Below are positions 1 through 5,640 of a DNA stretch of 7,126 nt, piece by piece. Numbering within the stretch: position 1 is the stretch's first letter; every line of letters starts with the position of its first letter. The notes beneath the pieces are model-generated. The model saw only the letters and a program-made list of their open reading frames with translations. It was not told where the DNA came from and made no database searches. The position numbers were made by a program, and so were the translations under genes. Location: positions 1 through 7,126 of the forward strand of contig JABDQX010000423.1 of the NCBI GenBank assembly GCA_013042035.1, in the 5' to 3' direction. This DNA is from Gammaproteobacteria bacterium (GTDB lineage: Bacteria > Pseudomonadota > Gammaproteobacteria > HK1).

Positions 1-755
1 CGTTCCCGTGCGTCCTCGAACACCACATCCCCGACGATTTTACCGCTTTCCAAGCGGTTAATACCGACGTCGATGACGATTGCCCCCTCCCGTATCCAGG
101 CACCCGGAATAAGTGCCGGTTTACCCACCGATACCACCAGGATCTCAGCACCCCTAACCTTGGCGGCGAGATCACGAGTCTCCCGGTGACAAATGGTGAC
201 GGTACATTCAGCCGCCAGTAACTCCAGCGATATAGGACGGCCAACGATGGGGGAATGTCCGACGACCACGGCGTCGCGCCCCTTGAGGGGTTCGCCGGTA
301 TTCGAAAGCAGCGTCATAATGCCAAGCGGCGTACACGGACGAAAGCACGCTATTCCGAGGGCCAAACGCCCAACGTTATAGGGATGGAAACCATCGACAT
401 CTTTCGTCGGCACGATACGCTCGATGATGGCTTCCGAATCGATATGTCCGGGTAGTGGCAACTGAACCAGAATCCCGTGGATGCCCGGGTCGGCGTTCAG
501 GGTGTCGATGAGGGACAGGAGTTCGTGCTCCCGCACTTCAGCCGATAAATCATAGGCCACGGAACGAATTCCGGTTTGTTCGCACGCGCGCCGTTTATTC
601 CGAACATAGACTTGAGAGGCGGGATCCTTGCCGACAAGAACCACCGCGAGCCCGGGCCGGGGATAACCCGCGCCAACAAGTTGCGCGACACGTTCGCGCA
701 GCGAATCGAGGATATTCTTGGCGATTGCCTTGCCATCGAGTAGTTGTGCGCTCAT
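1..755 (-). CDS. folD: Bifunctional methylenetetrahydrofolate dehydrogenase/cyclohydrolase (3' end cut by window edge)
   Basis: FolD interconverts 5,10-methylene-THF, 5,10-methenyl-THF and 10-formyl-THF in the cytoplasm, using NADP, and supplies formyl groups for purines and initiator tRNA. My translation of the minus strand from ATG at 755-753 gives 251 codons before the edge. Visible family signatures are YVRNK with the catalytic Lys at residue 54, GILVQLPLP with Gln98, KDVDGFHP with Asp121, the dinucleotide-binding segment GHSPIVGRP (166-174), CHRETRDL (His190-Arg191, the Arg that contacts the NADP phosphate in the family) and VGKPALIPG / VIDVGINRLE. Numbering matches E. coli FolD (about 288 residues), so roughly 37 C-terminal residues, including the PVPGGVGPMT motif, lie outside. 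The start overlaps the stop of the upstream ppiD-like gene by one base (TAATG), implying coupled translation; only a weak GAAG lies upstream. Identity is secure; the gene is incomplete only because of the window. Confidence 0.97.
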   Translation of the reverse strand, partial: MSAQLLDGKAIAKNILDSLRERVAQLVGAGYPRPGLAVVLVGKDPASQVYVRNKRRACEQTGIRSVAYDLSAEVREHELLSLIDTLNADPGIHGILVQLPLPGHIDSEAIIERIVPTKDVDGFHPYNVGRLALGIACFRPCTPLGIMTLLSNTGEPLKGRDAVVVGHSPIVGRPISLELLAAECTVTICHRETRDLAAKVRGAEILVVSVGKPALIPGAWIREGAIVIDVGINRLESGKIVGDVVFEDARE

Positions 756-2467
756 TAGAGATTATCTTCATGAATATCAATCGTTGCGCCAACCCGCAAC
801 GTACGGATATAGGCCTGATATTCATCGTTGCCATAGGTTCTGGCCAGGGTGTTGCGGGTTGCGGTTTCGATAGCCGTATCCGCGTCCGTGAGTGCTTTCT
901 CGATGACCTCCTCAAGCCCAATCACCGTGAAGTCTCCCGCGCCGGTTACCATGCCATCGTAGGCAATCCCGCCACTTTCCGGTCCGGGCATCCGAAATAC
1001 TTTATCCACAATCTCGCGCGCCTCACTGGTGTCATCGCGTCCGATCTCGATCTTCTCGCGCAACGTGAGTTCATGTGTCTTGGCAATCGATGCCGGAGTT
1101 TCACCGCCGTGCAGCTTTTCAATCAATTCGTTGCCCAGTTGAACAATCCGTTCCTGGGCCTGCTTGATATCCAGGCGCGCCGTAACCTCGTCGCGCACGG
1201 CTTCGAGTGGTTGTGGCGATGCCGGCAGATGTGCTTTTCGGCGAAGTACGACGACATGGTATTCCCCCAATTCAATGGGGTCACTGTTGTTTCCAACGGT
1301 GAGCACGTCATCGCTGAATGCCAAGGCAATGACTTTTTTATCGTTTGTAATGGCAGCCTTGCCCGGTGCCGCATCCTGGGAGGATTGTTTGTCGCCCTTA
1401 TCGGCAAACTCATCGGCAGGCCCATCGGCGGACTCCCCCGCGAGTGGGACATCGTCGACCATTGAACCGGTACGATCGAAAAATCCCGTTTCTTCGATGG
1501 TAAGTTCCAAGGCATCCGAGGCAATCACCAAGGTATCGGGATTTTCGAATGTCAGGTTGGCAAGTTGCTCGGCCGTATCGAAAAACAACTGCGCCTTTTC
1601 ACTGCGCTGAAACGCTTCCAACAGTTCTCCACGAGCCGCCTCGAACGAACGAGCAGTGCCCGATTTCGCGTCATCTTCTTCCACATAACCGACATTTTGA
1701 TGATCGTACAGACGACGAAGCTCTTCTTCCGTCGGTTCCGGGACATTCGGTAGATCGTCGAGAGAGAGTTCCAAATAGCTGACGCTGACGCGCTCCGGCG
1801 TAACGAATTCCGCCTGATTGTGCTCGTGGTAATTGACGATGGCCTCCTCCGTAATCTGATTACCCATATAGCGCGCCCGTGGTATGGTCATAAGGCTGAT
1901 GCGCCTTTTTTGGCGCTGGAGCCTTAGTATGTTTTCGACATCCTTGGCACCGACAAGAGCGGTATCGGTAATGGCGCTTTCGATCTGTTCGATAAGAAGG
2001 GAGCGTCGGTATTCCTGCTCGAAACCACTTGCCGAATAACCGAACATTCGCAGCCACCGTTGATAGATTGCGTCGGAAAAAACGCCTTCTTCCTGGAATA
2101 TCGATCGGGATTGAATGGCCTCGGCCAATTGTCGATCACCGATGCGAAGCCCGTTGTCGAGGCCCGTTTGAAGCAATATCTCTCCATTGATCAAGTCGTT
2201 CAGGGTGCCTCTTTTGAGATCTCTCTCATTCAGTAGGCTGAGATCGAAATTCGCGCCAAAAAGATTTTTCAAGTGGGTTTGCTGCCGGCGGTAGGCCTGA
2301 CGAAATTGTCCGCTGGTTAACTCGACGCCGTTGACATTGGCGACAGGCACATTGGGGCTTCCACCCAGATATTCATAGACACCCCACATGGCAAAGGGGA
2401 TGCAGATGAGGATAACGATTACCCAGGCGATCCAGCCTTGGGCGCGGTCTCGAATGTCTTGCAACAT
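755..2467 (-). CDS. ppiD: PpiD-like periplasmic chaperone (SurA N-terminal domain) lacking an evident parvulin domain
   Basis: PpiD is an inner-membrane-anchored periplasmic chaperone near the SecYEG exit that helps fold outer-membrane and periplasmic proteins. This 570-residue protein begins with the typical MLQDIRDRAQGWIAWVIV start and one membrane segment (about 12-32), followed by the SurA-N-like helical region with VANVNGVELT (42-51) and SGQFRQAYRRQQ (52-63). The segment EFVTPERVSVSYLEL (220-234) and EEELRRLYDHQ (247-257) match what normally precedes the parvulin domain. The text then passes at about residues 262-273 straight to ARSFEAARGELLEAF, which matches what normally follows it. 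No HIL-type strand, GGDLG-type loop or closing GxHII-type strand is seen. An acidic linker fills about 335-372. The C-terminal part (NNSDPIELGEYHVVVLRR onward) aligns with E. coli PpiD. E. coli PpiD has 623 residues. The start has GGAA nine bases upstream. It is followed by folD with a one-base overlap. Family call is firm; loss of the domain is by eye. Confidence 0.93.
   Translation of the reverse strand: MLQDIRDRAQGWIAWVIVILICIPFAMWGVYEYLGGSPNVPVANVNGVELTSGQFRQAYRRQQTHLKNLFGANFDLSLLNERDLKRGTLNDLINGEILLQTGLDNGLRIGDRQLAEAIQSRSIFQEEGVFSDAIYQRWLRMFGYSASGFEQEYRRSLLIEQIESAITDTALVGAKDVENILRLQRQKRRISLMTIPRARYMGNQITEEAIVNYHEHNQAEFVTPERVSVSYLELSLDDLPNVPEPTEEELRRLYDHQNVGYVEEDDAKSGTARSFEAARGELLEAFQRSEKAQLFFDTAEQLANLTFENPDTLVIASDALELTIEETGFFDRTGSMVDDVPLAGESADGPADEFADKGDKQSSQDAAPGKAAITNDKKVIALAFSDDVLTVGNNSDPIELGEYHVVVLRRKAHLPASPQPLEAVRDEVTARLDIKQAQERIVQLGNELIEKLHGGETPASIAKTHELTLREKIEIGRDDTSEAREIVDKVFRMPGPESGGIAYDGMVTGAGDFTVIGLEEVIEKALTDADTAIETATRNTLARTYGNDEYQAYIRTLRVGATIDIHEDNL
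1394..1429 (-). repeat. Three imperfect 12-bp tandem units inside the ppiD linker (AD-x-x tetrapeptides)
   Basis: Read on the minus strand, this stretch is GCCGATGGGCCT, GCCGATGAGTTT, GCCGATAAGGGC: three 12-base units that share GCCGAT. They encode ADGP, ADEF and ADKG (residues 347-358). The repeat sits in an acidic, Ala/Asp/Gly-rich segment (about 335-372) with no counterpart I recall in E. coli PpiD. Slippage-type expansion of a flexible linker is the simplest explanation. The repeat is short and degenerate, so coincidence is possible. Confidence 0.5.
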
Positions 2468-2542
2468 AATCGGAATTTCCGGTAATGGCCCCGTTTCGCG
2501 AGGCGAAGAACTGTAAAGATATGGAACGATGAAGATTTTCGT

Positions 2543-2581
2543 TTACCCACATCGCTTATCCGCATCATTTACCCACAATAT
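2543..2581. repeat. Three tandem 13-bp repeats resembling DnaA boxes
   Basis: The plus strand reads TTACCCACATCGC (2543-2555), TTATCCGCATCAT (2556-2568) and TTACCCACAATAT (2569-2581), three head-to-tail copies in exact 13-base register. The first nine bases of each differ from the E. coli DnaA box TTATCCACA at one position (C for T at position 4 in units 1 and 3; G for A at position 7 in unit 2). The array lies about 75-115 bases upstream of the ppiD start and about 45 bases upstream of the -35 element of the LolA-like gene, so it could be an operator for either. The repeat is directly visible; the binding protein is not known, and DnaA is only a candidate. Confidence 0.55.
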
Positions 2582-2625
2582 TTTCGGCTGCACGCAGTGT
2601 ACAAGGAAACCTGAAAAAGCCCAAA

Positions 2626-2655
2626 TTGACAACGTCGGCTTTGCTAACCTAGGAT
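2626..2655 (+). promoter_or_regulatory. Sigma-70-like promoter for the LolA-like gene
   Basis: A perfect TTGACA (2626-2631) is followed after 18 bases by TAGGAT (2650-2655), four of six matches to TATAAT. Transcription would start near 2662 and give a leader of about 50 bases before the ATG at 2713. It is the best -35/-10 pair I found in the divergent region; I found no convincing promoter for ppiD on the opposite strand. Prediction only. Confidence 0.6.
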
Positions 2656-2700
2656 AAGTTTTGCGTACAGATCAACGCGTAAGGGTTTCTTAACGAATGC

Positions 2701-2704
2701 GGAG
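2701..2704 (+). promoter_or_regulatory. Ribosome binding site of the LolA-like gene
   Basis: GGAG lies eight bases before the ATG at 2713, which is good Shine-Dalgarno spacing. It supports this start, which also gives an intact signal peptide. Confidence 0.75.
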
Positions 2705-2712
2705 CAAAATTT

Positions 2713-3528
2713 ATGTTCAAATTTACGTATAGATGGTTCCTGCTGCTATTGCTGTTGCCACTGTCGGGTGTCATGACGGCCTTCGCTCAGGAAGACTACG
2801 CCGGAAAAACCCCGGAAGAAAAAGGACTGGCTATTGTTGAGGAAGTGGATCGCCGCGATACCGGCTGGAAAGACCAACAAGTCAATATGACCATGGTGCT
2901 TCGTAACCGCCAGGGAGACGAGAGTGTACGCATTATGCGCGCTCGCACCCTGGAGGTGGTGGGAGATGGCGACAAAGGATATACGCTGTTCGATACGCCC
3001 AAAGACGTGGAAGGCACGGCCTTCCTGAGCCATACCCATGCAACAAAACCCGACGACCAGTGGCTTTACCTGCCATCGCTCAAACGCGTCAAGCGCATCG
3101 CATCGGCCAATAAATCCGGCCCTTTCATGGGCAGCGAATTCGCCTATGAGGATATGTCGTCCCAGGAAGTGGATAAATATAGCTACAAGTGGTTGCGGGA
3201 CGAAGCCGTGGAGGGACAGGAGGCCTTCGTCATCGAACGCTATCCCGCTTACGAATACTCCGGCTATACACGCCAGATTGTGTGGGTGGACAAAGAGATC
3301 CATCAGGCTGTCAAGGTCGAGTTTTATGATCGAAAAGACGCCCATTTGAAAACCCTGACCTTCCACGGCTACCGTAAATATCGGAACAGATATTATCGGC
3401 CAGATAGGATGGAAATGGTCAATCATCAAACTGGAAAGAGCACGACACTCACATGGAAAAAATATAAGTTCGGTAAGGGACTCGACAATGCCGACTTCGA
3501 TCAGAGTGTGCTCAAGCGGGGGTGGTAA
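2713..3528 (+). CDS. Periplasmic LolA-like outer membrane lipoprotein-sorting protein
   Basis: The 271-residue product has a clear Sec signal peptide: a basic start, a Leu-rich core (about residues 9-17) and probable cleavage after AFA at 25. The mature part reads as the LolA-like family usually annotated 'outer membrane lipoprotein-sorting protein': EEVDRRDTGW near the start (43-52), then GTAFLSHTH (101-109), DQWLYLPSLKRVKRI (115-129) and GPFMGSEFAYEDM (136-148), followed by beta-rich sequence with YPAYEYSGYTRQIVWVDK and a C-terminal FDQSVLKRGW. The fold binds hydrophobic ligands such as acyl chains; the true substrate of this group is not established. Members I recall are commonly encoded beside RND/MMPL-type exporters, but none is present here. 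A promoter and GGAG ribosome binding site precede it. The TAA stop is also the left flanking TAA of the palindromic element downstream. It is not canonical LolA, and I assign no symbol. Confidence 0.87.
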   Translation: MFKFTYRWFLLLLLLPLSGVMTAFAQEDYAGKTPEEKGLAIVEEVDRRDTGWKDQQVNMTMVLRNRQGDESVRIMRARTLEVVGDGDKGYTLFDTPKDVEGTAFLSHTHATKPDDQWLYLPSLKRVKRIASANKSGPFMGSEFAYEDMSSQEVDKYSYKWLRDEAVEGQEAFVIERYPAYEYSGYTRQIVWVDKEIHQAVKVEFYDRKDAHLKTLTFHGYRKYRNRYYRPDRMEMVNHQTGKSTTLTWKKYKFGKGLDNADFDQSVLKRGW

Positions 3529-3553
3529 GGTGATTTCTCAAAAAGAATATACC
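3528..3553 (+). repeat. Left terminal inverted repeat of the MITE-like element
   Basis: This 26-base end begins AGGTGATTTC and finishes AAAAGAATATACC. It matches the reverse complement of 3663-3688 at 23 of 26 positions, the only differences being three adjacent bases (TCA against CAG at 3538-3540). Its first base is the last base of the stop codon of the LolA-like gene. Confidence 0.85.
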
Positions 3554-3662
3554 GGAATCGCGCAGGATTGTTGTTCGTATTCAAGGCGCGGGAACAGGCG
3601 CATAGTCGTTCTATGTAACTGTTGCCGTAACGCAGAAGACGGACAGGAAGACAAGTGAGATC

Positions 3663-3688
3663 GGTATATTCTTTTCTGGAAATCACCT
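3663..3688 (-). repeat. Right terminal inverted repeat of the MITE-like element
   Basis: This is the mirror of 3528-3553: GGTATATTCTTTT and then GAAATCACCT. The following AA at 3689-3690 completes a TAA (3688-3690) matching the TAA at the left end. The short 22-base stretch 3691-3712 then leads to the moeA start. Confidence 0.85.
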
Positions 3689-3712
3689 AAGGTTTCGCCA
3701 GGCAAAATCATC

Positions 3713-4978
3713 ATGCTTAACCACGAAAATGAACAGCTTTCCGTAGAAAACGCGTGTGCTCGCATTGCCGGGGAGCTCGAACCTGTCACGGCAAGTGAAT
3801 CAGTTGATATCCGAGACGCGCTATCACGGGTGCTAGCCCAGGACATTTTTGCCCCATTCGATGTCCCACCCCACACCAACTCCGCCATGGATGGCTATGC
3901 CATTATCGGCGCGGATTTACTCTCGGGGTCGTCCCACGCCCTCACGGCCGACTTCATGGTAATCGGCACCGCATGGGCGGGAAGGCCCTATAAAGGCACC
4001 GTCCGGACCGGACAGGCCGTTCAAATCATGACCGGAGCGGTGATGCCATCTGGTGCCGATATGGTGCTGATGCAAGAGCACGTGCAACGGGATGCCGAGA
4101 CTATCCGGCTCCATCCGGAACATGCCGCAAAATATACCGAACGGGGCCGCAATGTCCGTAACGCGGGGGAGGATTTGGCCAAGGGCGCGTTGGTATTGCC
4201 AGCCGGTCGACGTATTGTACCGGCGGACCTTGGTTTACTGGCATCCCTCGGCATTGCCGGGGTCGAGGTTCGGCGACGTCTCCGAGTCGCTTTCTTTTGT
4301 ACCGGCGATGAGCTGCGCAATGTCGGGGAACCCCTGGAAGAAGGGAGCATCTACGACAGCAACCGCTATACCCTGTACGGCATGCTTGCACGGCTCGGTG
4401 TCGAAATCGACGATCTGGGGGTCGTTGCCGACCGGCCCGATGCAATACGTGAGATCTTCATCAGGGCATCGGATAGTGCCGATGTGGTAATCACCACCGG
4501 TGGGGTATCCGTGGGAGAAGCGGATTACGTAAAGGCGGTGCTCCAGGAATTGGGGCAGGTACATTTTTGGAAGATCGCCATGAAACCGGGGCATCCCCTG
4601 GCCTTCGGGCGGATTGGCGCGGCGCAATTTTTTGGATTGCCCGGTAACCCCGTCGCGGTCATGGTCAGTTTCTATCAGTTCGTGCAATTCGCGCTTGCCC
4701 GCATGGCGGGAGAAATCGACCCGCAACACGCACCCACCCAGCGAGCTGTGTGCCTGTCGAGGCTTTCCAAGAAAACCGGACGCACGGAATTCGTTCGGGG
4801 TGTGCTGGAAAGCGATCCCGATGGAAAACTCACTGTGCAAAAAACCGGGAGCCAAGGTTCCGGCATCCTCCATTCCATGAGTCTTGCCAACTGTTTTATT
4901 ATCCTGCCGGAAGAACGGGAAAACGTGGAACCGGGGGATTTGGTAACGGTGCAGGCGTTTTTTGGGATGGTACGTTAG
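3713..4978 (+). CDS. moeA: Molybdopterin molybdotransferase MoeA
   Basis: MoeA inserts molybdate into adenylylated molybdopterin in the last step of basic molybdenum cofactor synthesis, in the cytoplasm. The 421-residue product is the usual length. Motifs in order are PPHTNSAMDGYAI (52-64, with the conserved Asp60), GQAVQIMTGAVMPSGAD (100-116), RGRNVRNAGEDLAKG (144-158), the MoCF-domain CTGDEL (196-201), YDSNRYTLYGML (214-225), VITTGGVSVGEADYVK (259-274), MKPGHPLAFG (290-299) and FFGLPGNPVAVMVSF (306-320); domain IV fills about 335-421. The ATG at 3713 keeps a normal N-terminus, although only a weak AGG lies about ten bases upstream. It is preceded by the MITE-like element; without that insertion the LolA-like stop would lie only about 22 bases upstream. 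No other molybdopterin gene is in the window. Confidence 0.97.
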   Translation: MLNHENEQLSVENACARIAGELEPVTASESVDIRDALSRVLAQDIFAPFDVPPHTNSAMDGYAIIGADLLSGSSHALTADFMVIGTAWAGRPYKGTVRTGQAVQIMTGAVMPSGADMVLMQEHVQRDAETIRLHPEHAAKYTERGRNVRNAGEDLAKGALVLPAGRRIVPADLGLLASLGIAGVEVRRRLRVAFFCTGDELRNVGEPLEEGSIYDSNRYTLYGMLARLGVEIDDLGVVADRPDAIREIFIRASDSADVVITTGGVSVGEADYVKAVLQELGQVHFWKIAMKPGHPLAFGRIGAAQFFGLPGNPVAVMVSFYQFVQFALARMAGEIDPQHAPTQRAVCLSRLSKKTGRTEFVRGVLESDPDGKLTVQKTGSQGSGILHSMSLANCFIILPEERENVEPGDLVTVQAFFGMVR

Positions 4979-5032
4979 TTTGTCTGATTCTCAGATTAAC
5001 CGGATACAAACCTACTCGCTGGATTTTCGATA

Positions 5033-5539
5033 ATGACTAATCTCTCATCATCCCTTCAGCAAACCCTTCTTCAGGCAAGCGAGCTGGGTATTCGCCTGGA
5101 GATCGTCAATGATCTTCCCATCTGGGAAGCGCAACCCCTATATCGCCACCAGAAACACATCGAACGCATTTGTCGGGGAATCAGGGCAATCGGTAATGCG
5201 CCGGATTGCAGTTGTGTGGAGATAAGGGACGTCTATGTGGATTTTCCCAACGGCCTGAAGCGACCGGATATCGCCATCTTTTGCCGCGAGCCGAGCGAAG
5301 AAGAGCAGGATCGTCCCTTGACCATGATTCCCGAGGCGGTTATCGAAGTCGTCAGCAGGGGGTATGAAGCCAAAGACCTGGAGATTGGGCCACCTTTCTA
5401 TATTTCTCAAGGCGTCAAGGATGTCATTGTTTTCGATCCACTGACACTGCTGGTGTTACATGTCAGAAAAGATAACACTACACGCCAAATCTCTCCTGTC
5501 GATATTGCGTTGGAATGCGGTTGCAGTGTGCGAGTTTAG
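5033..5539 (+). CDS. Uma2 family (DUF820) putative endonuclease
   Basis: The 168-residue protein has the Uma2 layout, a PD-(D/E)XK nuclease-like fold abundant in cyanobacteria and scattered elsewhere, of unknown biological role. Visible features are an N-terminal helix with LYRHQKHIERICRGI (36-50), the strand-ending KRPDIAIF with Asp79, IPEAVIEVVS with Glu105, and KDLEIGPPFYISQGVKDVIVFDP (114-136). In many relatives a Lys lies four residues after the Asp of this last motif; here position 119 is Gly, although Tyr123 and the GVKDVIVFDP strand are kept. The sequence ends in ECGCSVRV, which looks like a natural C-terminus. There is no strong ribosome binding site before the ATG. It follows moeA by 54 bases. 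Whether it is catalytically active is uncertain; the fold call is fairly secure. Confidence 0.85.
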   Translation: MTNLSSSLQQTLLQASELGIRLEIVNDLPIWEAQPLYRHQKHIERICRGIRAIGNAPDCSCVEIRDVYVDFPNGLKRPDIAIFCREPSEEEQDRPLTMIPEAVIEVVSRGYEAKDLEIGPPFYISQGVKDVIVFDPLTLLVLHVRKDNTTRQISPVDIALECGCSVRV

Positions 5540-5629
5540 TACCGCATCCGGCTTATTTTACGCCGTTGGTTTTCTCGCTTATCTCGTACTCAATGTCGTG
5601 CGAGGGCCGCACAGTCCGCGCGGAATCGT

Positions 5630-5632
5630 GGA
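5630..5632 (+). promoter_or_regulatory. Ribosome binding site choosing the 5641 start
   Basis: GGA followed by eight bases precedes the ATG at 5641. This favours 5641 over the in-frame ATG at 5515, which would overlap the end of the Uma2 gene and add 42 residues without a coherent domain. Confidence 0.6.
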
Positions 5633-5640
5633 AACACAGA

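Larger units (their letters stand above)
3528..3688. mobile_element. 161-bp palindromic MITE-like element
   Basis: The element has two 78-base arms placed symmetrically without gaps around a central TCGTT (3606-3610). The outer 26 bases of each arm match at 23 positions; the inner 17 bases of each arm (CGGnAACAG, three bases, CATAG) match at 14. The arms between are diverged, although TGTTCGTATTC and TGTCCGTCTTC still correspond with a one-base shift. TAA stands immediately outside the GGTGATTTC/GAAATCACC ends on both sides (3526-3528 and 3688-3690), as expected for a three-base target duplication. No protein is encoded. This is the form of a nonautonomous element moved by a transposase encoded elsewhere. 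As RNA it could fold into a long hairpin between the LolA-like gene and moeA. An extragenic palindromic repeat not moved by transposition is the main alternative. Confidence 0.75.

Noticed and set aside
725..1465. Long plus-strand open frame of 246 codons opposite ppiD
   Set aside because: It runs antisense to a well-supported PpiD/FolD coding pair, has no recognisable domain and is a shadow frame.
2543..2581. Replication origin at the DnaA-box-like array
   Set aside because: There are only three imperfect boxes in a 245-base gap, no adjacent dnaA, dnaN, gidA or other origin neighbours, and no clear AT-rich unwinding region.
2746..3429. Minus-strand open frame of 227 codons opposite the LolA-like gene
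   Set aside because: The plus-strand frame has promoter, ribosome binding site, signal peptide and family motifs; the antisense frame has none.
3528..3688. Palindromic element as an ordinary rho-independent terminator of the LolA-like gene
   Set aside because: Its arms are 78 bases with no T-run after the stem, and the flanking TAA on both sides fits insertion better, though the hairpin might still affect transcription.
3501..3888. Minus-strand small frames crossing the palindromic element and the moeA start
   Set aside because: They arise from the repeat and the antisense of moeA and show no protein-like features.
4978..5011. Small inverted repeats after moeA (GTTTGT/ACAAAC and TCTGA/TCAGA)
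   Set aside because: The stems are 5-6 bases, overlap one another and have no U-rich tail, so I do not call a terminator.
5515..5640. Upstream ATG extending the hypothetical protein by 42 residues
   Set aside because: It overlaps the Uma2 gene, lacks a good ribosome binding site and adds a sequence without a plausible domain; 5641 begins right before the membrane helix with GGA at proper spacing.
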